Source of the DNA: Oscillospiraceae bacterium | GTDB taxonomy: Bacteria; Bacillota; Clostridia; Oscillospirales; Oscillospiraceae | Direction: 5' to 3' | Assembly: GCA_017419715.1 (NCBI GenBank) | Contig: JAFOKO010000014.1 | Span: 1-49,225 of the forward strand | DNA: 49,225 bases | Shown here: positions 18,064 through 25,656 of the stretch, piece after piece | How the letters are laid out: each line of letters opens with the position of its first letter | How positions within the stretch are numbered: position 1 is the first letter of the stretch | Translations under genes and position numbers: made by a program | Notes under the pieces: generated by a model | Seen by the model: only the letters and a program-made list of their open reading frames with translations | What the model was told of the DNA's origin: nothing | The model's database searches: none

Positions 18064-18482
18064 TACAGTCCAAGCTCCTTCAGGGCGTTGGCCAGGTTGT
18101 CCGAGTTGGCCAGCCAGCTGGCTTCCTTGGCTTCATAGGTAGCCGCATCCCAGATCTCCGCGTGGTCACCCTGGCCCAGAAAGGTGACATCACCGGTCAA
18201 ATTGGCAAATTTGCGCAACAGGGGGGGCAGAACAAAGCGGCCCTGCTTGTCGGGCTCGCAACGAGCCACATTGGACCGGATGTAGCGCAAGGCGACGGAA
18301 TCGGAGAGGGGAACGGAATTGAAGCTGTTGTTAACTTGCTCCCACTTGGATTCAGGGAAGACCATCAGGCTGTTCTCAAAGCCGATCATTACATAGAATA
18401 CATCTCCCAACTCCTCCCGGAGCTTAGCCGGTACAAATAACCGTCCTTTGGGATCTACATTGTGCGTAAATTTGCCGAACAA
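18063..18482 (-). CDS. mraZ: Transcriptional regulator MraZ
   Basis: 139 aa, two AbrB-like swapped-hairpin repeats, each with a DxxGR core: FTHNVDPKGRLFVP near the N-terminus and CEPDKQGRFVLP in the middle. MraZ binds repeats near its own promoter and represses the dcw cluster. The start is TTG 18482, preceded by the very strong GGAGGAGGTGA site, giving the normal MFGKF beginning. Longer readings from 18536 would translate through this site. It is the first gene of the cluster, with promoter and candidate MraZ box just upstream. Confidence 0.95.
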   Translation of the reverse strand: MFGKFTHNVDPKGRLFVPAKLREELGDVFYVMIGFENSLMVFPESKWEQVNNSFNSVPLSDSVALRYIRSNVARCEPDKQGRFVLPPLLRKFANLTGDVTFLGQGDHAEIWDAATYEAKEASWLANSDNLANALKELGL

Positions 18483-18511
18483 CCTGCTCACCTCCTCCAC
18501 TTTGCTGAACT

Positions 18512-18532
18512 TTGTGGGAAATTGTGGAATTT
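18512..18532. promoter_or_regulatory. Candidate MraZ box (direct repeats)
   Basis: On the plus strand TTGTGG occurs at 18512-18517 and again at 18522-18527, exactly one helical turn apart, each followed by RAA/RAT (TGGGA-5 bases-TGGAA). Known MraZ sites are TGGGN repeats spaced by about 5 bases, so this spot between the -10 and the mraZ start fits autoregulation. Confidence 0.6.
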
Positions 18533-18559
18533 TCAACCATTTTCATCCACCACGTTCTT

Positions 18560-18588
18560 AGTATAAACCCTCCGTTCTGAAAAAGCAA
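18560..18588 (-). promoter_or_regulatory. dcw cluster promoter (mraZ)
   Basis: On the minus strand TTGCTT (18588-18583) and TATACT (18565-18560) are 17 bases apart, about 78 bases before the mraZ TTG. Confidence 0.72.
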
Positions 18589-18620
18589 TCCTTTTTTGCG
18601 TGTTTTTGAAGAATTTTTCG

Positions 18621-18649
18621 TTGACTTTCTTGTATAAAATGTATATGAT
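18621..18649 (+). promoter_or_regulatory. Promoter of the HAD phosphatase gene
   Basis: TTGACT (18621-18626) and TATGAT (18644-18649) with a 17-base spacer, 28 bases before the ATG. It is divergent from the mraZ promoter. Confidence 0.7.
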
Positions 18650-18676
18650 GAATGAAAAAATGGAGGAAGCGTTTTC

Positions 18677-19537
18677 ATGCAGCAATTTTCTGATATTCTC
18701 CTTGTATCCGACTTTGACCGCACCTTGACTGCCCCGGACAGCAGCATCCCGCCGGCGAATCTGCAGGCGATCCAAAGCTTTATGGAGCGGGGCGGAAGCT
18801 TCACCGTCGGCACCGGCCGGAGCGCGCCCATGTACCGGCCCTATCTGGACCGGATCCCGACCAACGCCCCGCTGATCCTCTATAATGGCGCGGCCGTCTA
18901 CGATTTCGACACGAAGACCCTCTCCGAGACCGTCTGGATGCCCACGGGCCGGGAGCTGCTGGACTACCTGGTGCAGAGCTTCCCGGAGCTCTGGCTGGAG
19001 GTCCAGGGGGTGGACTATCACTATTTGATCGGAGACGACCCGGCACGGGAGGCCTTCTACCGGGCCAACGGCGTGGCGGCCCGGACGGTCCGGGTGGACG
19101 AAGCCCCGGCGCGCTATCATAAGCTGGCGTTGTTTGGCCCCTTTACCGATTGCGGCGTGAGCCAGTTCTTCCAGGGAACGCCGGAGGAGGACGCCTATTT
19201 CGGGGCCTGCCAGGCCCGGATCATGCAGGACTGGCCCATGCTGCAAGCGGAGAGGGCCGCCATGAAGATCATTGATCTCCAAGCACGGGGTGCAGGGAAG
19301 GGCAGCGCCGCCCGCGCCCTGGCCCGACGCCTGGGCCGAAAACGCCTGGTCTGTGTGGGAGACGCCATGAACGACGCCTCCATGCTGCAGGAGGCGGATT
19401 TGGCCTTTGCACCGGCCGATTGCGCCCCCGCTGTCAAGGCCCTGGGTTGCTGCACGCTGGTTCGCCCCTGTGCGGAGGGAAGCATCGCCGGGGTCGTGGA
19501 GGCCCTGGAACGGCTGGAGCCTGCATGGAATGAATAG
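18677..19537 (+). CDS. HAD-superfamily (Cof-type) hydrolase
   Basis: 286 aa. HAD motif I is D12-F-D14-RTLT, motif II TVGTGRS near 43-49, motif III Lys208 in GAGKGS, and motif IV GDAMNDASML with D229 and D233. The cap of about 100 residues in the middle marks the Cof/class II type, which usually hydrolyses sugar phosphates or flavin-related phosphates. The substrate cannot be inferred. GGAGGA precedes the ATG and the gene is single, ending at a small hairpin. Confidence 0.9.
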   Translation: MQQFSDILLVSDFDRTLTAPDSSIPPANLQAIQSFMERGGSFTVGTGRSAPMYRPYLDRIPTNAPLILYNGAAVYDFDTKTLSETVWMPTGRELLDYLVQSFPELWLEVQGVDYHYLIGDDPAREAFYRANGVAARTVRVDEAPARYHKLALFGPFTDCGVSQFFQGTPEEDAYFGACQARIMQDWPMLQAERAAMKIIDLQARGAGKGSAARALARRLGRKRLVCVGDAMNDASMLQEADLAFAPADCAPAVKALGCCTLVRPCAEGSIAGVVEALERLEPAWNE

Positions 19538-19599
19538 CTTTTTGCATATTTGTATAGAAAAAGAGTGCGGCAAAAACGCTTGACGGGCGCCCGGTTCGT

Positions 19600-19618
19600 G
19601 CGGCCAATGGCCGCTTTT
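19600..19618 (+). terminator. Terminator of the HAD gene
   Basis: Six-base-pair GCGGCC/GGCCGC stem with an AAT loop, followed by T4, 63 bases after the stop codon. Confidence 0.55.
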
Positions 19619-19774
19619 GCAGAGCAGCAAACACAAGGAATTATGAACGAAGTTTACAAAAGGTTTATGGTTTGTTTCCAGCTAATTCACATCATGTTCA
19701 TAAATGGGGAGTATGATGCAATTGTAAAACGGAAGCGACAAAGCCGCTGTACTTTTCATTTCTTCTCTTCTTTT

Positions 19775-19811
19775 CTCAAAGGCCCCCGGGGTATCCCGGG
19801 GGTTCTTTGAG
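19775..19811 (+). terminator. Large palindrome, intrinsic terminator
   Basis: Inverted repeat with CTCAAAG (19775-19781) and CTTTGAG (19805-19811) outside and CCCCCGGG/CCCGGGGG inside, loop GTAT, then TTTATTTT. It isolates the following rsgA leader from the HAD region. The stretch 19619-19774 shows no convincing gene. Confidence 0.7.
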
Positions 19812-19829
19812 TTTATTTTGGAAAAACAC

Positions 19830-19858
19830 TTGACAAACGCACCCGTGTGTGTTATAGT
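19830..19858 (+). promoter_or_regulatory. Promoter of the rsgA-ABC unit
   Basis: TTGACA (19830-19835) and TATAGT (19853-19858), 17-base spacer. It starts a transcript of about 310 untranslated bases before rsgA. Confidence 0.82.
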
Positions 19859-19904
19859 CCAAGGCGAAGCGCCCGGAGAAGCGGGCGGGAAAGGAGTATT
19901 TACA

Positions 19905-19949
19905 ATGTTCATGTCTACTTTATCGAATCGGGAGCTTGTGCTCGAGTAA
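19905..19949 (+). CDS. Short leader peptide ahead of rsgA
   Basis: A 14-codon reading frame, MFMSTLSNRELVLE, begins at ATG 19905 with a consensus AAGGAG site 8 bases upstream. A small hairpin of CGCCC/GGGCG arms lies just before the site. It comes about 40 bases after the predicted transcript start and is followed by a structured stretch and a terminator, the usual order in translation-dependent attenuators. No match to a known leader is claimed. The strong Shine-Dalgarno site argues that it is translated. Confidence 0.6.
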   Translation: MFMSTLSNRELVLE

Positions 19950-20031
19950 AACTGAATATGGGGCGAATCAGATCAGGGGGGATACCCTTGCTTTCTGTTG
20001 CGCCGAGTTGAGTAACTTTCAAATACTGGCC

Positions 20032-20078
20032 ACCGTAGGATGCAGCCATGTTGAGAGCTGCTTCGCTACGGTATTTTT
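20032..20078 (+). terminator. Attenuator terminator in the rsgA leader
   Basis: Outer stem ACCGTAG/CTACGGT (20032-20038, 20066-20072) and inner stem GCAGC/GCTGC (20042-20046, 20057-20061) are followed by T5 at 20074-20078. It lies between the leader peptide and rsgA without any other gene, so it should act as a conditional stop. Confidence 0.75.
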
Positions 20079-20116
20079 GCGCCCATTTTCAGGTATCTTA
20101 GAAAGGATGATGTCTT

Positions 20117-20257
20117 ATGAGACTTAGAAATTGGAATATCGATCGAACGATCACGCTGAAAATGGAGGAGATATCCCATGGATTTGAAGGATTACGGAGC
20201 GGTACCGTCTCACAACGGTCTGCCGGGCATTCCGGCCAGAGTGAGCGCCCAGCATAA
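20117..20257 (+). CDS. Possible second upstream reading frame overlapping rsgA start
   Basis: A 46-codon frame begins MRLRNWNIDRTITLK at ATG 20117, with AAAGGA 9 bases upstream, and runs out of frame across the rsgA ATG to a stop at 20255-20257. It begins right after the attenuator terminator. If translated, it would place ribosomes over the rsgA start and could couple or block its initiation. The remaining sequence past codon 20 is just rsgA in another frame, so this may be chance. Confidence 0.3.
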   Translation: MRLRNWNIDRTITLKMEEISHGFEGLRSGTVSQRSAGHSGQSERPA

Positions 20258-21203
20258 GGAGCGCTATGAGCTCGTCACGGAATTCGGCATCTGCTATGCG
20301 CGCCTGAAAACTAAGGAATACTATTTGAATCGTGAAACATTTCCCACTGTGGGCGATTATGTGATGGTGCGCTATCTTGAGAACGGAGACAGCCAGATCC
20401 TTGCTACCCTGCCCAGACAAAGCTACTTTTCCCGGTGGGAGCCGGGCCCCGTCCCGAGAGAACAAGCGGTAGCGGCCAACTTTGACTATGTGTTTGTGCT
20501 GCAGTCGTTGAATCAAAACTTCAACCTCCGGCGAATGGAGCGCTATTTGACCATGGCCTGGCAGTCCGGCGCGACGCCGGTGATCGTGTTGACAAAGGCC
20601 GACCTGGCGGTTTCCTGCCAGGATTACCTGGCAAAGCTGGCGGAGATCGCCGTCGGGGTGAAGATCTGCCCTGTGAGCGCCCACAGCGGCTATGGGCTGG
20701 AAGCCCTCAAGCCCTATCTGCTCCCCGGAAAAACGCTGGTTCTTTTAGGCTCGTCCGGCGTGGGAAAGTCCAGCCTGGTCAATGCTCTGGCCGGGGAGAC
20801 GGTGATGGCGGTGAACGGGATTCGGGAGGCAGACGGCAGAGGCCACCACACCACCACCCACCGCCAGCTGCTTCGCCTGAACAGCGGCGCGCTCATCATT
20901 GACACCCCAGGCATGCGCGAGCTGGGCATGACGGAGGCTGCGGAGGGCTTGATGGAAGCCTTCTCGGATGTGGAGCAGTACCTGGGCCGATGTCGGTTCT
21001 CCGACTGCAGGCATGCGCGGGAGCCCGGTTGCGCCATTCGCGCCGCCCTGGCCTCGGGCGAGCTGGAGCCAGCCCGCTGGGAGAGCTATCAAAAACTGCA
21101 CGCCGAGGCCGTGAGCCACGAGCAAGTCCTCCGCCGCAAGCGCGAGTGGGCCAAAAATGTGGCGAAGGCCAACAAAGAACGCAAACGAAAAAACGACGAC
21201 TGA
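20178..21203 (+). CDS. rsgA: RsgA-family ribosome small-subunit GTPase (second type)
   Basis: 341 aa circularly permuted GTPase that assists 30S maturation. An OB-fold-like N-terminal part (to about 95) precedes the G domain in the order G4 (TKAD 139-142), G1 (GSSGVGKS 191-198), G2 (the HHTTTH loop) and G3 (DTPG 242-245); a zinc site with C272, C277, H279 and C285 follows. The length and N-terminus fit the longer form that Clostridia carry in addition to the housekeeping copy, so it may be a paralogue; the other copy is not in the window. GGAGGAG precedes the ATG. It is controlled by an attenuator-like leader and is followed after 46 bases by an ABC exporter pair. Confidence 0.9.
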   Translation: MDLKDYGAVPSHNGLPGIPARVSAQHKERYELVTEFGICYARLKTKEYYLNRETFPTVGDYVMVRYLENGDSQILATLPRQSYFSRWEPGPVPREQAVAANFDYVFVLQSLNQNFNLRRMERYLTMAWQSGATPVIVLTKADLAVSCQDYLAKLAEIAVGVKICPVSAHSGYGLEALKPYLLPGKTLVLLGSSGVGKSSLVNALAGETVMAVNGIREADGRGHHTTTHRQLLRLNSGALIIDTPGMRELGMTEAAEGLMEAFSDVEQYLGRCRFSDCRHAREPGCAIRAALASGELEPARWESYQKLHAEAVSHEQVLRRKREWAKNVAKANKERKRKNDD

Positions 21204-21249
21204 TTCCATTCGTTTATCGAAACGGATTCCCCGAAAGGAGGGGATTGCT

Positions 21250-22983
21250 ATGAGAAAGCTATTATCCTATTTGAAACCCTACAAGGGAAAGATCGTCCTG
21301 GCGACACTGCTGATGGCGATTTCCGCGGCCTGTGACCTGCTGCTGCCCACGCTGATGTCCAATGTTCTGGACAAGGGCGTCTACGGCGCGGAGGAAATGG
21401 ACACCTTTCCCTACATTCTGAAGACTGCCGGAATGATGCTGGTAACCTCCCTGGTTAGTCTTGCTTCTGTGGCGGGCGGCTACTGGGTGGTCTACCATGT
21501 GATCTCCGGCTATACCTGGAGCCTGCGCTCCGCGCTCTTCCGCAAGGTCCACACCATGACCTTGTCGGAGGTAGGGCGGATCGGCGCGTCCAATCTGGTC
21601 ACGCGCTCTACCCACGATGTGGGAACGCTGAACTGGGTCGTCTCCATGCTCTGCGGCAATCTGGTGATCATTCCCCTGATGTTCCTGGGGGCCGTCTTCC
21701 TGTGCATGCGCAAGGATTTCTGGCTCTCTGTGGTGATCGTCTGCGCGGTGCCCCTGCTGATTGGAGCGGTCCTGCTCATGAGCAAAAAGATCGCAAAGCT
21801 CTGGGAGGTCTCCGACGAATACTGCGACAAGCAGAACGATCTGGTGCGGGAGCGGCTCCGCGGCGTTCGGGTCATCCGGGCCTTCAACCGGGAGGCCAAC
21901 GCCCATCAAAGGGTGACAGAATCCACGCGCATCATGTCCGATAACATCATCCGGGCCAATGTCAGCATGTCCATTATCGACCCGGTGGCGGCGTTTGTGC
22001 TCAACCTTGCGGCATTGCTGATCGTTTACCTGGGCGGCGTCCGCATGGAGCGGGGCAGCGGCTTGACGGCGGGGGATGTTTTCGCCATTGTCCAGTATAT
22101 CAACATCATTCTGGGCGCCATTGTGTCCGTTTCCTTTGCAATTGTTGTGCTGCCCCATGCAAAGGTGGCGGCGAAGCGTCTGAGCCAGGTGACGGAATCT
22201 ACCGGCCTGGAGATCGACCGTCCTGCCCAGGGACTGCACTTTGCCGGGGATATCGCCCTGGATGGTGTGAGCTTTACCTATCCCGGCAGCTCCCTGCCCG
22301 CCCTGTCCGAGCTGAAGCTTCACATCCGGGCAGGGGAGTGGGTCTCTGTCATCGGCGGAACCGGCTCCGGCAAAACCACCCTGGCCGAGCTGCTGCTGGC
22401 TTTCCGCACGCCAGGCGAGGGCAAAATCAGCTTCGACGGCAAAGACGCCGCCACACTGTCTCCGAAGGATATTCGGAACAACATTTCCTGTTCTCTGCAA
22501 AAGTCTATGCTCTATGCCGGAACTGTGGCGGAGAATCTCCGCATGGGCAAGCCCGACGCGACGGACGAGGAGCTCTGGGCAGCCCTGGAACTGGCACAGG
22601 CGGCGGACTTTGTCCGAGAGCGACCCGAGGGGCTGAGTTTTAAGCTGGAGCAGGCCGGGACCAATCTCTCCGGCGGCCAGAAGCAGCGCCTTGCCATTGC
22701 CCGGGCGATTCTCAAGGATGCGCCGATCTACATCTTTGACGATTCCTTCTCCGCCCTGGATTTTCTCACCGAGGCCAAGGTCCGCAAGGCCCTCAATGAG
22801 AAGCTGGCCGGAAAGACCCGCATCGTCATTACCCAGCGCGTGGTCTCCGCCATGCATTCCGACAAGATCTTCGTCCTCTCGGACGGCGTGCTGGTCGGCG
22901 TCGGAACCCATGAGGAGCTGCTGGAACGCTGTTCGATTTACCGGGAGATCTTCCTCTCCCAGACTGGAGGTGGAGCCGTATGA
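21250..22983 (+). CDS. ABC exporter half-transporter, degenerate-site subunit
   Basis: 577 aa, six-helix exporter membrane domain (about 1-310) fused to an ATPase domain. Walker A GGTGSGKTT begins at about residue 369, signature LSGGQ at about 473, and Walker B ends D497-D498, with Asp in place of the catalytic Glu. The switch histidine is also Gln (TQR, residue 529). This is the degenerate subunit typical of heterodimeric exporters such as TM287/288. ATG 21250 follows AAAGGAGGGG. It overlaps the next gene by four bases (ATGA), its expected partner. Substrate unknown; drug or lipid export is usual for the family. Confidence 0.93.
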   Translation: MRKLLSYLKPYKGKIVLATLLMAISAACDLLLPTLMSNVLDKGVYGAEEMDTFPYILKTAGMMLVTSLVSLASVAGGYWVVYHVISGYTWSLRSALFRKVHTMTLSEVGRIGASNLVTRSTHDVGTLNWVVSMLCGNLVIIPLMFLGAVFLCMRKDFWLSVVIVCAVPLLIGAVLLMSKKIAKLWEVSDEYCDKQNDLVRERLRGVRVIRAFNREANAHQRVTESTRIMSDNIIRANVSMSIIDPVAAFVLNLAALLIVYLGGVRMERGSGLTAGDVFAIVQYINIILGAIVSVSFAIVVLPHAKVAAKRLSQVTESTGLEIDRPAQGLHFAGDIALDGVSFTYPGSSLPALSELKLHIRAGEWVSVIGGTGSGKTTLAELLLAFRTPGEGKISFDGKDAATLSPKDIRNNISCSLQKSMLYAGTVAENLRMGKPDATDEELWAALELAQAADFVRERPEGLSFKLEQAGTNLSGGQKQRLAIARAILKDAPIYIFDDSFSALDFLTEAKVRKALNEKLAGKTRIVITQRVVSAMHSDKIFVLSDGVLVGVGTHEELLERCSIYREIFLSQTGGGAV

Positions 22984-24794
22984 GTTCCGTTGAACCGAAA
23001 GAAGCGGTCGAAGCGACCGAACCAACCGAAACAAAAAAAGAAAAGAGCCGTCTGATCGACGACACCTTCCGGCGGCTGTTGCGGGAGATCCGCCCGCTGC
23101 GGGGGTGGATCCTTCTGTCGGCACTGCTTTGCCTGCTGCTGATCGGCTGTGCTGTGGCAGCGCCGGAGCTGATGGGCGAGCTTGTGGACAAGCTCTATAG
23201 CTGGAGCAAAAACCCGACGCCGGGTCTGGCCCGGAGCCTGCTGCCCGGCGTGGGCCTGCTGTTTGGGGTCTATGCCCTCCGGGCAAGCCTGAGCTATGGC
23301 AACTCCTTCCTGCTGAACAACATCGTGACCCGCTATTTCACGGCAGGCCTGCGAATTCGCCTGTCTGAAAAGCTTCGCCGTCTGCCGGTATCCTATATGG
23401 ACCAGACGCCCACCGGCGATATCATCGATCGGATGCAGGACGATGTGGGCAGTATGGCCGACACGATCTACGGCATCGTGGAGATCCTGTTGACGGGTTT
23501 CCTGCAGATGACGGTGATCGCGGTGATCCTTTTTCACACCGATTGGCGTATGGCCATTCCGGTGGTACTGCTCTCGCCCCTGTCGGTGTTTCTCTCTGCC
23601 AAAATGGCGACCCTGGGAGAAAAGCACTGGGACAAGCACTTCAACCTGGGCGGCGAGTTGACGGCGCTGGCGGAGGAGGCCTACACCAACTATCCCACCA
23701 CCAAGGCCTTCTGCCAGGAGGAAGCCCTGCAGGCAAAGTACGACGAGCTCTCTGAGCGCCACCAGCGCAACGGCATTTTCGGCAATTTCCTGTCGTCTAT
23801 CGTGCAGCCTGTCATTGTCTTTGTGGACGCCCTGGCCTATGTGGCGGTGGCGGTGCTGGGCGGCTGGCTGATCCTGCACCGGGGCGTGCCGATCGGCACT
23901 GTGGTCACGGTGATCCTCTTTGCCCGCCAGCTCTCTGAGCCGCTGGAGCGCGTGGCCTTCGGCCTGAGCTTCATCCAGCAGGTCAAGGGCGCGGCCAAGC
24001 GCGTGTTCACACTGCTGGATCTGCCCGAGGAAGTGGACCCCGCCGGAAAGGTGGAGGGAAAGACCGCGGGAACGGTGGCGTTTGAGCATGTAGATTTCTC
24101 CTATGATCCCAAAAAGCCCTTGATCCGGGATCTGAATATGGCTGTGAAGCCGGGGCAGAAGGTGGCCATCGTCGGCCCCACGGGAGCGGGCAAAACCACT
24201 ATCGTCAACCTGTTGATGCGCTTCTATGACATTCAAAGCGGCAGGATCCTGGTTGACGGCAGGGATGTTTCCGAACTCTCCCGCTCCGAGAACCGGCGGC
24301 AGTTTGCCATGGTCCTCCAGGACACCTGGCTCTTTAAAGGCAGCGTGGCCGAGAATGTGGGCTACGGCTGTCCCAATGTGACCCGGGAGGAGATCGAGCG
24401 GGTCTGTGACCAGGCTTACTGTGACCACTTTATCCGCCGCCTGCCCCAGGGCTATGACACAGTTATCTCCGAGGACAGCACTGCCGTCTCCTCCGGCCAG
24501 AAGCAGCTGCTCACCATTGCCCGCGCCATGTTGGCGGATCGGCCCATTCTGATCCTGGATGAGGCCACCTCCAATGTGGACACCCGCACCGAGCTGCTGA
24601 TCCAGAAGGCCATGGACCGCCTTATGGGCGGCCGCACCTGCTTTGTGATCGCCCACCGCTTGTCCACCATCGTGGACGCGGATCTGATCCTGGTCCTCCG
24701 GGACGGCCGCATCGTGGAGCAGGGTACCCACAAGAGCCTGCTGAACCAAAAGGGCTTCTATGCGGAGCTCTTCCAAAGCCAATATGCAATCTAA
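22980..24794 (+). CDS. ABC exporter half-transporter, catalytic subunit
   Basis: 604 aa. A charged N-terminal tail of about 25 residues precedes six membrane helices and the ATPase domain. Walker A GPTGAGKT begins near residue 399, Walker B ends D527-E528, and switch H559 is present, so the site built on this Walker B is catalytic. Its own signature is VSSGQ (503-507) rather than LSGGQ, complementing the degenerate Walker B of its partner. ATGA overlap with the upstream gene supports one-to-one assembly. Last gene of the leader-rsgA unit. Confidence 0.94.
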   Translation: MSSVEPKEAVEATEPTETKKEKSRLIDDTFRRLLREIRPLRGWILLSALLCLLLIGCAVAAPELMGELVDKLYSWSKNPTPGLARSLLPGVGLLFGVYALRASLSYGNSFLLNNIVTRYFTAGLRIRLSEKLRRLPVSYMDQTPTGDIIDRMQDDVGSMADTIYGIVEILLTGFLQMTVIAVILFHTDWRMAIPVVLLSPLSVFLSAKMATLGEKHWDKHFNLGGELTALAEEAYTNYPTTKAFCQEEALQAKYDELSERHQRNGIFGNFLSSIVQPVIVFVDALAYVAVAVLGGWLILHRGVPIGTVVTVILFARQLSEPLERVAFGLSFIQQVKGAAKRVFTLLDLPEEVDPAGKVEGKTAGTVAFEHVDFSYDPKKPLIRDLNMAVKPGQKVAIVGPTGAGKTTIVNLLMRFYDIQSGRILVDGRDVSELSRSENRRQFAMVLQDTWLFKGSVAENVGYGCPNVTREEIERVCDQAYCDHFIRRLPQGYDTVISEDSTAVSSGQKQLLTIARAMLADRPILILDEATSNVDTRTELLIQKAMDRLMGGRTCFVIAHRLSTIVDADLILVLRDGRIVEQGTHKSLLNQKGFYAELFQSQYAI

Positions 24795-24799
24795 AAACA

Positions 24800-24945
24800 A
24801 ACGCCTTCCCCCTCGGGGGACACAACAGTCCGTGGGACTGTTGCGGATTTTATCGCCAGTGCGACAGCGATGCTGGCGCAACTGGCATCCTTCCGCGCTG
24901 GTGCCCCAGTTCGCAAACTGGGGCGGATGAGGGGCGTCCCTTCAA
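24800..24945. repeat. Dispersed intergenic repeat with hairpins
   Basis: Non-coding. Contains CTTCCCCCTCGGGGG, an ACAACAGTCC/GGACTGTTG hairpin, a CGCCAGTGCG-type stretch, and GCCCCAGTTCGC ending in GGGGCGGATGAGGGGCG. The last part, read in reverse, matches the words at about 130-175 at the left edge, so the two are copies of one repeat family in opposite orientation. It may also serve as terminator of the ABC genes. Confidence 0.6.
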
Positions 24946-24948
24946 AAA

Positions 24949-24978
24949 GTATAAAAAAACAAAAACCTGTCCATACTT
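24949..24978 (+). promoter_or_regulatory. Candidate sigma-F/G promoter of spoIIR
   Basis: GTATA (24949-24953), a 15-base spacer, then GTCCATACTT (24969-24978), which fits the Bacillus sigma-F pattern GYATA and GGNNANAHTR except for T at the second position. SpoIIR is a sigma-F target in Bacillus, which is why this was looked for. Confidence 0.4.
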
Positions 24979-25001
24979 GTAACAAATCAAGTGTGGACAG
25001 G
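24966..25001. repeat. 14-bp inverted repeat over the spoIIR start region
   Basis: Arms 24966-24979 and 24988-25001 pair over 14 positions with one G-U and an 8-base loop. The 3' arm reaches the AGGTGA ribosome-binding site. On the minus strand it is followed by a long T-rich run, so it may terminate antisense transcription coming from the right, or be an operator. Confidence 0.6.
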
Positions 25002-25009
25002 TGATATTT

Positions 25010-25615
25010 ATGTACAAACGGTACACAATTCTATTCGCGGCGGTTTTGATCTTCTGCTTTATGGCGCTGGCCTGGCAGAGCTTGCGGCAGCAGCAGAGCC
25101 TGTCGTCCCGGATGATCCGCCTCCATGTGGTGGCGGCTTCGGACGATCCCGCAGATCAGAGCCGGAAGCTGGCTGTGCGGGACGCCCTTCTGCCACAAAT
25201 CGCCGCCTTGACAGCGGATTGCGCCAACGCGGACGACGCGGCGGCCGCCCTGGAGGCGGGGCTTCCCGCCTTGCGGGAGACAGCCTTCGAAGTCCTGGGG
25301 ACCGGAGAGGCCGTGCACGCAACGCTGGCGGAAGAGCGCTTCCCCCGGCGGGACTATGATACCTTCTCCCTGCCTGCCGGGAGCTACAGGGCCTTGCGGG
25401 TGACGCTGGGCGCCGGGGCAGGGCACAACTGGTGGTGCGTCGCCTTCCCGGCCCTCTGCCTGCCCGCCGGAACGGAACAGGGCGCGGGCAGCTTCGAACG
25501 AACAGCGCTCGCCGCAGGTCTCACACCCAAGGAGCTGGAATTGCTCAGCTCCGAAAGCGAGCATGTGCAGTTTAAATTCCGCCTTCTGGATTGGCTGGCG
25601 GAGCTGCTGGATTGA
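25010..25615 (+). CDS. spoIIR: Stage II sporulation protein R (SpoIIR)
   Basis: 201 aa secreted or membrane-anchored signalling protein. N-terminal membrane helix at about 5-25, then the SpoIIR core with IRLHVVAASD, KLAVRDALLP, the YDTFSLPAGSYRALRVTLG block and the highly typical GHNWWCVAFPALC. SpoIIR, made in the forespore under sigma-F, triggers SpoIIGA to process pro-sigma-E in the mother cell. The start ATG 25010 is best spaced from AGGTGA; GTG 25001 would lie within that site. It shows that the organism has endospore genes. Confidence 0.95.
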   Translation: MYKRYTILFAAVLIFCFMALAWQSLRQQQSLSSRMIRLHVVAASDDPADQSRKLAVRDALLPQIAALTADCANADDAAAALEAGLPALRETAFEVLGTGEAVHATLAEERFPRRDYDTFSLPAGSYRALRVTLGAGAGHNWWCVAFPALCLPAGTEQGAGSFERTALAAGLTPKELELLSSESEHVQFKFRLLDWLAELLD

Positions 25616-25656
25616 TGCGTTGTGGCTGCAAGCCAAAGCGCTCCGGCACTTCGCCG

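Noticed and set aside
19643..19810. 55-codon frame MNEVYKRF... between the HAD gene and the rsgA leader
   Set aside because: Weak start site, no conserved feature, and its end runs through the large terminator palindrome.
22938..24881. Long minus-strand open frame opposite the second ABC gene
   Set aside because: Antisense shadow of a clear coding region, rich in Gln/His/Asp, with no promoter or start site.
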